Shown here piece after piece: positions 35,978-43,596 of a stretch of 64,000 nucleotides of DNA (positions within the stretch are counted from its first letter, which is position 1; each line of letters opens with the position of its first letter). The stretch comes from Paenibacillus physcomitrellae. GTDB lineage: Bacteria > Bacillota > Bacilli > Paenibacillales > Paenibacillaceae. The position numbers and the translations under genes were made by a program. The notes beneath the pieces are model-generated. The model was not told the origin of the DNA, searched no databases, and saw only the letters and a program-made list of their open reading frames with translations. Where the stretch lies: positions 4,384,930 through 4,448,929 of the forward strand of contig NZ_CP022584.1 in assembly GCF_002240225.1 (NCBI RefSeq). The letters run 5' to 3'.

Positions 35978-36967
35978 ATGAGCGGCGTGCAAATCAGGGA
36001 AATTGCGATGTACCATCCTGCCAATGAAGTAGGGAACGACTATTATATTCAGTATTTTGCCGAAAAAGGTACGGATGTTACGAATTTGGTGAACGGTCTT
36101 GGCCGCAACAAACGGTTTGTCATCGACAACCGGGAAGAGAACTCCTATACGATGGCTCTGGAAGCCTCCAGAGCAGTATTAGAGAAAGCCGGCCTGCAGG
36201 CAGCGGATGTCGATCTGATTATTTTCACTTCCCAAACACCTGAATATTTGCTGCCAAGCAATGCGCTGAAGCTGCATCATTCGCTGGGCGGGGATCTGAA
36301 TACGGCCTGCTTCGACATTAATGCCAACTGTGCTGGTATGCTGGTCGCCATTGAGCAGGCCTCCCGTTACATGACCTCCAATCCTCGGATCGAACGAGCT
36401 TTGGTCGTAGGGGCCGATTATTTGTCTATCCATACGCCGGATGAACCTGTTTATCATTCCAATGTTGGCGAAGCGGCTGTAGCGGTTATTTTGGAGCCGG
36501 CTGAAGATACCCGGGGATTCATCGATTCGGTGTACCAAACGGATACGTCGGTGATCGACAACTCCAAATTCCCGGCTTACGGGCTGTCGAATTTGTACCG
36601 TGAGGAGTATACGGCAAAGGATGCCCAGCTGCAGTTCGTACCGTTTGACGATGCGGTTTGCGCCGCTTCGGCCATCGATTCCATCAAGGTTTTGCTGAGC
36701 CGCAACGAAGTGGATAAAGACGAAATCGCCGCTTTCATGTTCTCCCAGTTCACACCGGGCAACATCAAACGGGTTTCGGAAGGTCTCGATATCCATTCGG
36801 ACAAGGTCGTTTATATCGGCGATCAATTTGGTTATACGCTGTCTACCAGCCCGCTGCTAGCCCTACATCAAGCCATCCAGGCCGGAAAGGTTAAACGCGG
36901 CGATTATGTCGTGCTGTGGACCGTCGGCGCAGGCTGGCAGAATGTAAGTTTGCTGCTGCAGTATTAG
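35978..36967 (+). CDS. KAS III-like (FabH family) protein with altered active site
   Basis: 329 residues of the 3-oxoacyl-ACP synthase III thiolase fold. The nucleophilic cysteine is kept at C118 (FDINANCAGML). Where FabH has the His of HQAN, this protein has S256 (FMFSQFTPGN); where FabH has the Asn of GNTSAAS, it has Y286 (FGYTLSTSP). Loss of His and Asn should impair decarboxylation of malonyl-ACP, so it may act as an acyltransferase or a non-decarboxylating enzyme, as some KAS III-like proteins in secondary metabolism do. It begins 19 bases after copy 1 of the STAS-like gene, with GACGAGGAGG upstream, and ends at a terminator. Confidence 0.85.
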   Translation: MSGVQIREIAMYHPANEVGNDYYIQYFAEKGTDVTNLVNGLGRNKRFVIDNREENSYTMALEASRAVLEKAGLQAADVDLIIFTSQTPEYLLPSNALKLHHSLGGDLNTACFDINANCAGMLVAIEQASRYMTSNPRIERALVVGADYLSIHTPDEPVYHSNVGEAAVAVILEPAEDTRGFIDSVYQTDTSVIDNSKFPAYGLSNLYREEYTAKDAQLQFVPFDDAVCAASAIDSIKVLLSRNEVDKDEIAAFMFSQFTPGNIKRVSEGLDIHSDKVVYIGDQFGYTLSTSPLLALHQAIQAGKVKRGDYVVLWTVGAGWQNVSLLLQY

Positions 36968-37025
36968 TTTTGAGCCTTTCTGAATAGGGAAGAGGAAGAA
37001 GAGTTAGGCCTGACAAGGCATAGAA

Positions 37026-37051
37026 GCACCGGACTTTGGTCCGGTGTTTTT
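37026..37051 (+). terminator. Terminator after the KAS III-like gene
   Basis: CACCGGAC and GTCCGGTG pair across a four-base loop, then TTTTTCTATTTTT. It ends the c-di-GMP transcript before the second STAS-like gene. The remaining 200 bases to that gene are AT-rich with no assigned element. Confidence 0.9.
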
Positions 37052-37269
37052 CTATTTTTAAAGGGGAATTCATGTCGCAAGTTGTAGAAAATACGAAAAA
37101 ACAGTCGAATATTTCTTCGAGCCATAGTATATTAGTGAATGTAATAGAAGTTAAATCAATATGAATCGATATGAATACTTTCTAATAAATATATCCTATA
37201 GTGAATCCCTGTCTTGTCGAAACCGGGCAGCATGCAACAGCCAGACTTACATACCTTGGAGGAATTGTT

Positions 37270-37662
37270 ATGGGAAGCTTTAGTATTGAGCTGCTTAAGG
37301 CAGCTAAAACGATGAAGGTTCAGGTGGAGGGCATTTTCTCTCCGGAGGACGGTAAAGCTTCCATTGAAGCTTATCATCGGCATATCGCGGACATCCATGT
37401 TCCGGACTACGTGATCGACCTGGACTGCAGCAAGCTGGAGGTCTCGGCGCCGGAATCGCTGCCGCATTTGGGGCACTGCTTTGAGCTGTACAAAAATGAC
37501 GGCTTCAAAAAAATTATCTTTCGAATTTCTAACAACCCGATTCTCAGAATGCAGCTGAGCAGCATAGCGAGAACGACTAATCTGACCAACTTCGAGTTTA
37601 TTGAAATGCCGGCAGAACCGCGCAGAATCGAATCTGAATATCCATCGGCATTAAACTTTTAA
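37270..37662 (+). CDS. Small STAS-like protein (copy 2)
   Basis: 130 residues. The first 112 align without gaps to the protein at 35617, sharing MGSFSI, FSPEDG, VSAP with serine at the same position 59, KNDGF, NPIL and MQLS. A Pro/Glu-rich tail of about 18 residues is added. ATG 37270 is preceded by TTGGAGGA. A terminator separates it from the upstream transcript, so it has its own promoter and may be made under other conditions. The two copies could compete for one partner. Function unknown. Confidence 0.7.
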   Translation: MGSFSIELLKAAKTMKVQVEGIFSPEDGKASIEAYHRHIADIHVPDYVIDLDCSKLEVSAPESLPHLGHCFELYKNDGFKKIIFRISNNPILRMQLSSIARTTNLTNFEFIEMPAEPRRIESEYPSALNF

Positions 37663-37732
37663 CCCTCACCGGCCTGCGATCCCGATCGATATGCTGGTGG
37701 CTGGAATGACCTGCGGGTCAAAAACAGACGAG

Positions 37733-37780
37733 TACCGCTTCTATATTGGGCTTTAAGCCAATGTGGGCGGTATTTTTTTA
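37733..37780 (+). terminator. Terminator after STAS-like copy 2
   Basis: ACCGC/GGCGGT outer stem with inner TATTGGGCTT/AAGCCAATG stem, followed by TTTTTTT. Confidence 0.82.
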
Positions 37781-37827
37781 GTCATTAAATACCGATAAAT
37801 ATCATTAAATACTAACCACAAAATTGA

Positions 37828-37866
37828 AAACAACAAACAGCCTCCCTTTATCGTTAAAGGGAGGCC
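37828..37866 (-). terminator. Terminator of the trpD-like gene
   Basis: GCCTCCCTTTA (37840-37850) and TAAAGGGAGGC (37855-37865) form an 11-base-pair stem with a T-rich tail (TGTTGTTTTC) on the minus strand. Confidence 0.85.
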
Positions 37867-37918
37867 GCTGTAACGCTGCTATAAATGCTGCAAATAAGAT
37901 CGTTCTGACACTGGTCTT

Positions 37919-38968
37919 TTACCGGCTTCCCGAGGCGGAACCGGCACAGGCCAGCAGTGAACCTTTCCAATCGTTATAAGTTCTCCAGGCCTCGCCGCTG
38001 TCGAGCAGGCTTTTACAGATATAAAGGCCTTCCTCAATCGAGCCAGCTTTCCCGGCTATTTGCAGCCTCACAGCGGCATTTAGCAGCGTCTGATTGTAAA
38101 AAGCCATATGTCCGCCGCCCTGAAGGACCTCTTCAGCTGTCTGAAGCTGCAGAGAAGCCGACCATTCCAGCTCCGGAACAGGCGTATCAAGGCCCATCGC
38201 CTCCGGATCGATCACGTCCATGGTAGAAGTCCCGTTCCCGGCGGCATAAATGCGAGTGGCCCGGTCGATGAACAAATCATCAGAGCCTTCCTGTCCTTGA
38301 ATGATCAAGGCACTCTTGTAGCCTAATTTGATCACTAAACGCGAAATCCGGTCAAATACGGTGTTGTGGTAGATTCCAAATGTTAAATAGGGTGAAGTTC
38401 CGTAATCCACCAGCTTCTCGGCTGTATTGAAGATGGTGCGCATATCGAGCTCCTCGCGTATAGGACGCAGCGAGGCGAGCATGGGGGACCACTTATCGGC
38501 ATTTGCATACAGAACGCCGCTAAGGCGGGCCGCGGTGATGAAAGCTTCCGGAGACAACCGATCGGCATGGATACCCGCTGCTGCCAGAATGTCCTGCAGG
38601 GTGACGCCCCATTTTGGCGGCAAAGGAGCGGTGCCGTGCAGCGTAACGGGGAGCCCGGCAGCTGAAAGCACGAAGGCAGCAGGAAAGGTAGAAACAAAAG
38701 ATGACTTTCGTCCATCATAAGGCCCGGCACAATCCAGATTCTCTGGGAAAACGGCTTCCCGCCGGGCATGTTTCCGGCAGGCATGGACGAAGGCCTCCAA
38801 TTCCGGAAGAGATTCAAGTTTAATTCGCTCGGCAGCCAGGAAAGCTCCGGTTTGAGCCGGGGTTGAATCGGCATTCAGGATCGCTTCGGCTGCATGGAAG
38901 GCGTCTTCGTAGCTTAAATCTCTTGCTCCGCGTTTGCCCCGCGCGACTTCTTTCAAATGATTGATCAT
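37919..38968 (-). CDS. TrpD-like phosphoribosyltransferase-fold protein with altered motifs
   Basis: 349 residues of the glycosyltransferase family 3 fold (anthranilate phosphoribosyltransferase and TrpD2/YbiB). The expected PRPP-binding GTGGD reads AGPYDG here, and the KHGN-x-SSKSGS loop reads LHGTAPLPPKWGV. The N-terminal helical bundle and the IFNTAEKLVDYGTSPYLTFGIYH region are kept. It probably does not make phosphoribosyl anthranilate. It lies 18 bases downstream of the ANTAR gene on the same strand, next to nitrite reductase genes, so a role tied to nitrogen control or nucleic-acid binding (as for YbiB) is possible. Confidence 0.8.
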   Translation of the reverse strand: MINHLKEVARGKRGARDLSYEDAFHAAEAILNADSTPAQTGAFLAAERIKLESLPELEAFVHACRKHARREAVFPENLDCAGPYDGRKSSFVSTFPAAFVLSAAGLPVTLHGTAPLPPKWGVTLQDILAAAGIHADRLSPEAFITAARLSGVLYANADKWSPMLASLRPIREELDMRTIFNTAEKLVDYGTSPYLTFGIYHNTVFDRISRLVIKLGYKSALIIQGQEGSDDLFIDRATRIYAAGNGTSTMDVIDPEAMGLDTPVPELEWSASLQLQTAEEVLQGGGHMAFYNQTLLNAAVRLQIAGKAGSIEEGLYICKSLLDSGEAWRTYNDWKGSLLACAGSASGSR

Positions 38969-38986
38969 CAGGTAAGCGCCCTCCTC

Positions 38987-39589
38987 TTATGGTTTATGCA
39001 GCAGCTGATAAGCTTTGACAATCGAGGTCGCCACATCGACCATACGCTTGCGTTCGTTCATTGCCTGTTTGCGCAAGTATTCATAAGCTTCTGATTCAGA
39101 AATATTCCTCGTCTTGGAGAGGATGGATTTGGCCATGTCAATCCATTTTCGCTCTTCGAGCCTTGAAAGAAGCTGTTCCCGTTCTTTCTTCCATTGCTGC
39201 CCGGCAAAAAACTGTCTGGCGCTGAAGTGTAAAGCCCAGTGAATTTCCGCCGGTACCATGGAAGACGAAAGCAGGCCATCAGCTGTAAAATCATCCTCGC
39301 AGGCTGCCGCAGACAGATCCGAGGTGATTTCCGAGCACCACCAAAGCACGGGCAGGAGCTTGTTTGTTAACAGCTCTTTACGCCAGTCTGAATATTCCGA
39401 AATCGGGGTAACCAGGATAACAGCATCTGCGTCAGGCAGCTTCCGCAGCGCTTCATCCAAACTCTCTGCAGCCGTCACCTGATAGCCGCTCCGAAGCAGC
39501 AGCGTTTCGGCGGAAGCAGCTTCAGAGGAGAGGAGACGGTTCTTGTCTGAAAGGGATAACCGGCTTCTGATGACCAATAGGGAGTGCAT
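38987..39589 (-). CDS. ANTAR-domain antiterminator with degenerate receiver
   Basis: 200 residues. The C-terminal 55 residues (ERKWIDMAKSILSKTRNISESEAYEYLRKQAMNERKRMVDVATSIVKAY) form the ANTAR RNA-binding domain. The N-terminal part resembles a response-regulator receiver but has no clear phospho-acceptor aspartate (VILVTPISEYSDW). ANTAR proteins such as NasR/NasT bind leader hairpins and prevent termination. It is divergent from nasD, whose leader holds an attenuator. Signal input is unclear; direct nitrate/nitrite sensing, as in NasR, would need a NIT domain not present here. Confidence 0.87.
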   Translation of the reverse strand: MHSLLVIRSRLSLSDKNRLLSSEAASAETLLLRSGYQVTAAESLDEALRKLPDADAVILVTPISEYSDWRKELLTNKLLPVLWWCSEITSDLSAAACEDDFTADGLLSSSMVPAEIHWALHFSARQFFAGQQWKKEREQLLSRLEERKWIDMAKSILSKTRNISESEAYEYLRKQAMNERKRMVDVATSIVKAYQLLHKP

Positions 39590-39687
39590 GGTTCGGGACT
39601 CCTTTTGTTTAATTATGTAACATTATATAACATGGAATAGTGTTGTCTAGCTGATTTTAAATAAAAAAATTTTATATGTCAGAAATA

Positions 39688-39716
39688 TTGACGTAGCGAC
39701 CTCGTGCATGTATAGT
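39688..39716 (+). promoter_or_regulatory. Sigma-A promoter of the nitrite reductase operon
   Basis: TTGACG (39688-39693), 17-base spacer, TATAGT (39711-39716). A GTGCA/TGCAC inverted repeat (about 39703-39737) overlaps the -10. Confidence 0.75.
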
Positions 39717-39751
39717 TTTGCTATAAATAACTTGCACGGATACAATGGCGT

Positions 39752-39834
39752 ATTCGTTACTTGAGGCAACGAAGCCTGTTTCATTCCCGGGAAAGCATGA
39801 TGCTGTCCTGCGGGGTGATGCAGGCTTTTTCTGT
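39752..39834 (+). terminator. Leader attenuator ahead of nasD
   Basis: A TTCGTT/AACGAA stem-loop (39752-39772) is followed by CCTGC/GCAGG (39807-39811, 39820-39824) and CTTTTTCTGTTT. An upstream AGCCTG can pair with the terminator's 3' CAGGCT as an alternative. This fits ANTAR-controlled antitermination. I could not identify the exact six-base ANTAR loops. Confidence 0.7.
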
Positions 39835-39861
39835 TTATCTAAACGAAGGAGCGTGGAGTGG

Positions 39862-42303
39862 ATGAAAGAGAGACAGAGGCTGGTCATGGTAGGGAATGGG
39901 ATGGCCGGACTGCGAATGCTGGAGCATCTGCTCAAGCTGGCGCCGGAACGATACGAAATTACCATCTTCGGGGCAGAACCCCATCCGAATTATAACAGAA
40001 TTATGCTTTCATCGGTGCTCGCCGGCGGTGCAGACATGAATGAAATTATCCTGAATGACCTCAACTGGTATGAGGAACATCAAATCACGCTGCATAGGGG
40101 ACATACGGTGAACCGGATCGATACGGCCGGGAAAAAGGTAGTTTCCGATCAAGGTGTGGAAGCCGCCTACGATGTGCTGGTATTTGCCACCGGCTCGAAC
40201 CCGTTTATGCTCCCTCTTCCCGGCGCGGACAAGGAAGGCGTCATTGCTTTCCGGAGCATTCAGGACTGCGAGACGATGATCGAAGCTTCCAAAACATACC
40301 GTAAAGCCGCGGTAATCGGAGGCGGGCTGCTTGGGCTTGAGGCGGCGAGAGGGCTGCTGAACCTGGGGATGGAGGTTTCTGTCGTCCATATCCATCCATA
40401 TTTAATGGAAAGACAGCTGGACGAGACGGCTTCGCGTATGCTGCAGCGTGAGCTGGAACAGCAGGGCATGAAATTTCTGTTCTCCAAACATTCGGAGGCG
40501 ATTCTGGGCAGGGGACGCGCCAAGACACTGGCTTTTACGGACGGAGAGCGGCTCGACGCTGATCTTGTGGTGATGGCTGTAGGCATCCGGCCTAACGTTG
40601 AACTGGCGAAACACGCCGGACTTCAGGTGAACCGGGGCATTGTCGTAAACGACTATATGGAAACGAGCGTTCCAGGCATCTATGCGCTGGGCGAATGCGC
40701 GGAGCATCGGGGAATCGCTTATGGTCTCGTTGCCCCGTTATATGAACAGGGGGCAGTTTTGGCCAAACGCCTTGCGGGCGTGAATACTGAAGGCTACGCA
40801 GGGTCAGTGACCTCGACGAAACTCAAAGTATCCGGCGTAGATGTGTTTTCGGCCGGCAGCTTTAAGGAGCAGGATGGCTCGCGGGTTCTTAGATACCAGG
40901 ATGAGCTGGAGGGAACGTACAAGAAGCTGGTCATTCAGGGCGACAGGCTGGTGGGAGCGGTTTTGTTCGGAGATACGTCGGACGGAGCCGAGTTGTTCTC
41001 TTTAATGAAGAAAGGCGAATCGATCCAGGGCCGGGAAAAAGAACTGCTGTTAGGCGTTCCTGCAGACGCCTTATCCAAGGGAACGGGCGGCGGCAGGCTT
41101 GAAGCCATGCCGGAGGATGAAATCGTCTGCGGCTGCAACGGGGTCTCCAAAGGCACGATTATGCAGGCCATTCATGAGAAGGGCTGCACCAGTGTAAGTC
41201 AGATCAAGGCGTGCACGAAAGCCTCCGGCTCCTGCGGCGGCTGCAAACCTGAGGTCGAAGGGCTGCTTCAGATTTATGCCGGGGAAGCGGCCGTCAGTGT
41301 GAAGGAAGGGATTTGCAGCTGCACGCCGATGAACCGGGATGAAATCGTCGCCGAGATCAAACGGATGCGCCTCATGACGGTTAAGGAAGTGATCCATGTG
41401 CTCGGCTGGGAAACCGAAGAAGGCTGTACGAAATGCCGGCCTGCGCTGAACTATTACCTGGGCATGCTTTGGCCGGATGAATATGTGGATGAAAAAGAAT
41501 CGAGAATTACCAACGAACGGTACCATGCCAACATCCAGAAGGACGGCACTTATTCGGTAGTCCCGCGCATTTACGGAGGGGTTACCTCTCCCTCGGAGCT
41601 TAAGAAAATTGCCGAGGTGGCTGAGCAGTTTGAGGTGCCGATGGTCAAATTTACCGGCGGGCAGCGGCTTGACTTGTTGGGCATCAAGAAGGAGAATCTG
41701 CCGAAGATTTGGGAGGCGCTGGATATGCCTTCCGGCCATGCTTACGGCAAAACGCTGCGCACGGTCAAAACCTGCGTCGGCAATACATTTTGCCGTTTCG
41801 GCACTCAGGACGCCATCGGGATGGGCATCCGGCTGGAACGGGAGTTTGAGCGGCTTAACGCTCCCGCCAAAGTCAAACTAGCCGTCTCCGGCTGCCCGCG
41901 AAATTGTGCCGAAGCTACGATTAAAGATTTTGGCATCGTAGCGATCGACGGCGGCTGGGAGCTGCATGTCGGCGGCAACGGCGGCGTGCATGTGCGGGCA
42001 ACCGACCTGCTGTGCGTCGTCAAGACGGAGGATGAGGTCGTCGAATGGGCCTCGGCTTTTCTGCAGTATTACCGGGAAAATGCAAACTGGAATGAACGCA
42101 CCTCTACCTGGGTCGAACGCGTAGGATTGGACAGCATCAAACAAGCGCTTGAAAGCGGGGAAGCCAGAGCGGCCCTGCAGGCCCGAATCCGCGCCGTTCT
42201 GGACAAGACAACGGATCCATGGAAACAGATCGTGAACGAACCCGAGCTCCGCAAAAACTTCGAACCGCTGGCCGGTGAAGAAGTGGGCCGGACAGGGCTA
42301 TAA
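39862..42303 (+). CDS. nasD: Assimilatory nitrite reductase, large subunit
   Basis: Reduces nitrite to ammonia with NAD(P)H. 813 residues. FAD- and NAD-binding domains (VMVGNGMAGLRMLEHL, AVIGGGLLGLEAARGL), then a [2Fe-2S] BFD-like domain (CGCNGVSKGTI ... CGGC), a second partial cysteine domain (CSC ... CTKC), and the siroheme/[4Fe-4S] part with TCVGNTFCRFG and SGCPRNCAEATIKD. I start at ATG 39862, after the attenuator, with AAGGAG ten bases upstream; the ORF extends in frame into the leader. It is followed by nasE and an SUMT gene. Confidence 0.96.
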   Translation: MKERQRLVMVGNGMAGLRMLEHLLKLAPERYEITIFGAEPHPNYNRIMLSSVLAGGADMNEIILNDLNWYEEHQITLHRGHTVNRIDTAGKKVVSDQGVEAAYDVLVFATGSNPFMLPLPGADKEGVIAFRSIQDCETMIEASKTYRKAAVIGGGLLGLEAARGLLNLGMEVSVVHIHPYLMERQLDETASRMLQRELEQQGMKFLFSKHSEAILGRGRAKTLAFTDGERLDADLVVMAVGIRPNVELAKHAGLQVNRGIVVNDYMETSVPGIYALGECAEHRGIAYGLVAPLYEQGAVLAKRLAGVNTEGYAGSVTSTKLKVSGVDVFSAGSFKEQDGSRVLRYQDELEGTYKKLVIQGDRLVGAVLFGDTSDGAELFSLMKKGESIQGREKELLLGVPADALSKGTGGGRLEAMPEDEIVCGCNGVSKGTIMQAIHEKGCTSVSQIKACTKASGSCGGCKPEVEGLLQIYAGEAAVSVKEGICSCTPMNRDEIVAEIKRMRLMTVKEVIHVLGWETEEGCTKCRPALNYYLGMLWPDEYVDEKESRITNERYHANIQKDGTYSVVPRIYGGVTSPSELKKIAEVAEQFEVPMVKFTGGQRLDLLGIKKENLPKIWEALDMPSGHAYGKTLRTVKTCVGNTFCRFGTQDAIGMGIRLEREFERLNAPAKVKLAVSGCPRNCAEATIKDFGIVAIDGGWELHVGGNGGVHVRATDLLCVVKTEDEVVEWASAFLQYYRENANWNERTSTWVERVGLDSIKQALESGEARAALQARIRAVLDKTTDPWKQIVNEPELRKNFEPLAGEEVGRTGL

Positions 42304-42366
42304 CCCAAAATAGACTGATGACAAGAAACAGATTCCTAGATGATAGGGGAAGGGGGCTACTTGATT

Positions 42367-42702
42367 ATGGAGACGGTAAAAATGCTGGTCGGATCAGTGG
42401 CGGAAATCGATCCGAAAGGATCAAGGCTTGTACGGGTCAACGACATGGAAATTGCTTTGTTCCGGTTGTCCGACGGCGAAATTTTGGCGGTGGAGAACAA
42501 ATGCCCGCATAAGGGCGGGGTTCTCTCGGAGGGCATGGTCTGCGGCCGGATGGTTCATTGTCCTCTGCACGACTGGCGGATCGATCTGCGCAGCGGGGCC
42601 GTGCAGGAGCCTGACACGGGCTGCGTGGCGACGTTTCCTGTAGAGGTGGACCCGGAACAGGGACTGGTATTTCTACGGGTTTCCACCGGAGTGCCGTCAT
42701 GA
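42367..42702 (+). CDS. nasE: Assimilatory nitrite reductase, small subunit (Rieske)
   Basis: 111 residues with a Rieske-type [2Fe-2S] fold. Ligands are CPHKGG and CPLHDW (C-x-H ... C-x2-H). It partners NasD/NirB. The start is ATG 42367 with AAGGGGG about nine bases upstream. It overlaps the SUMT gene by four bases (ATGA). Confidence 0.94.
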   Translation: METVKMLVGSVAEIDPKGSRLVRVNDMEIALFRLSDGEILAVENKCPHKGGVLSEGMVCGRMVHCPLHDWRIDLRSGAVQEPDTGCVATFPVEVDPEQGLVFLRVSTGVPS

Positions 42703-43472
42703 GCGCCGGCCGGGTTTCCATTGTCGGAGCTGGCCCAGGAGATCCGGAATTGATTACGCTCAAAGCGGTTCGCCGGATCGGGGAAGGGGACGTTATTTTA
42801 TATGACAGGCTGGTGAACCGGGAACTGCTGCATTATGCCAAACCCGAAGCGATTATGATTTATTGCGGCAAGGCGCCCGGCAAACATACTTTTTCTCAAG
42901 AGCAAATTCAATCGTTGATGGAGCAATACGCCTTGTCCGGAAAACACGTCGTCCGTTTAAAAGGCGGGGACCCGCTTATATTCGGACGAGGGGGAGAAGA
43001 AGCGCTGGCCATGGCGGCAGCCGGCATTCCTTACGAAATCATTCCCGGGATCACCTCGGCTTTGGGCGCTGCGTCTTCCGGTGAAATCCCTTTGACGCAT
43101 CGCGGGTTATCCGCCTCCTGCGCCTTTGTCACTGGGAGCCGGTCCGTGAGCGGAGAACATCCGGTACGGTGGGATCTGCTGGCCGGAGCCGTGGATACGC
43201 TGGTCATCTATATGGGGATAGCGGAGCTTTCGGAAATCCGCAGCCAGCTGCTGAAGAACGGGAAGGCGCCCGGCACGCCCGCTGCGATCATCGAGCGGGG
43301 GACGACGGACCGGCAGCGGATAATAACGGGCACGCTTGACCGCATAGACAAACTGGCGGCCGCTATGCAAGCCGAAAACCCGGCGCTGATCGTTATCGGC
43401 GAAGTGGTGAATGTCCGCTCCGAGCTGCTTGAGCTGGAAGCCGGTATGATGGATCAAACCAGTTCAGCGTAG
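42699..43472 (+). CDS. Uroporphyrinogen-III C-methyltransferase
   Basis: Makes precorrin-2, the precursor of siroheme needed by NasD. 257 residues, the single-domain SUMT form (CobA/NasF type). Motifs are VGAGPGDPELITLKA, YDRLVN, YCGKAPGKHTFSQEQI, RLKGGDPLIFGRGGEEALA, PGITSALGA and TLVIYMG. The dehydrogenase/ferrochelatase half of CysG is absent, so later siroheme steps must be encoded elsewhere. Last gene of the nitrite operon. Confidence 0.95.
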   Translation: MSAGRVSIVGAGPGDPELITLKAVRRIGEGDVILYDRLVNRELLHYAKPEAIMIYCGKAPGKHTFSQEQIQSLMEQYALSGKHVVRLKGGDPLIFGRGGEEALAMAAAGIPYEIIPGITSALGAASSGEIPLTHRGLSASCAFVTGSRSVSGEHPVRWDLLAGAVDTLVIYMGIAELSEIRSQLLKNGKAPGTPAAIIERGTTDRQRIITGTLDRIDKLAAAMQAENPALIVIGEVVNVRSELLELEAGMMDQTSSA

Positions 43473-43542
43473 AAGAACAGGGAAGGGTGCAGAAGGAGAC
43501 TCGTGCCAGCCGGAGTCTAGTGATAGACGACGATTAAGGAGG

Positions 43543-43580
43543 AGAGCAGACCTGTGAAGGCTGCTCTTTTTTTATTTTTC
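43543..43580 (+). terminator. Terminator of the nitrite operon
   Basis: GAGCAG (43543-43548) and CTGCTC (43561-43566) form a short stem followed by TTTTTTTATTTTT. Confidence 0.8.
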
Positions 43581-43596
43581 AAACCGGTCAACACGG

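Noticed and set aside
37201..37269. Longer N-terminus for STAS-like copy 2
   Set aside because: Copy 1 begins at the matching MGSFSI, and TTGGAGGA precedes the ATG at 37270.
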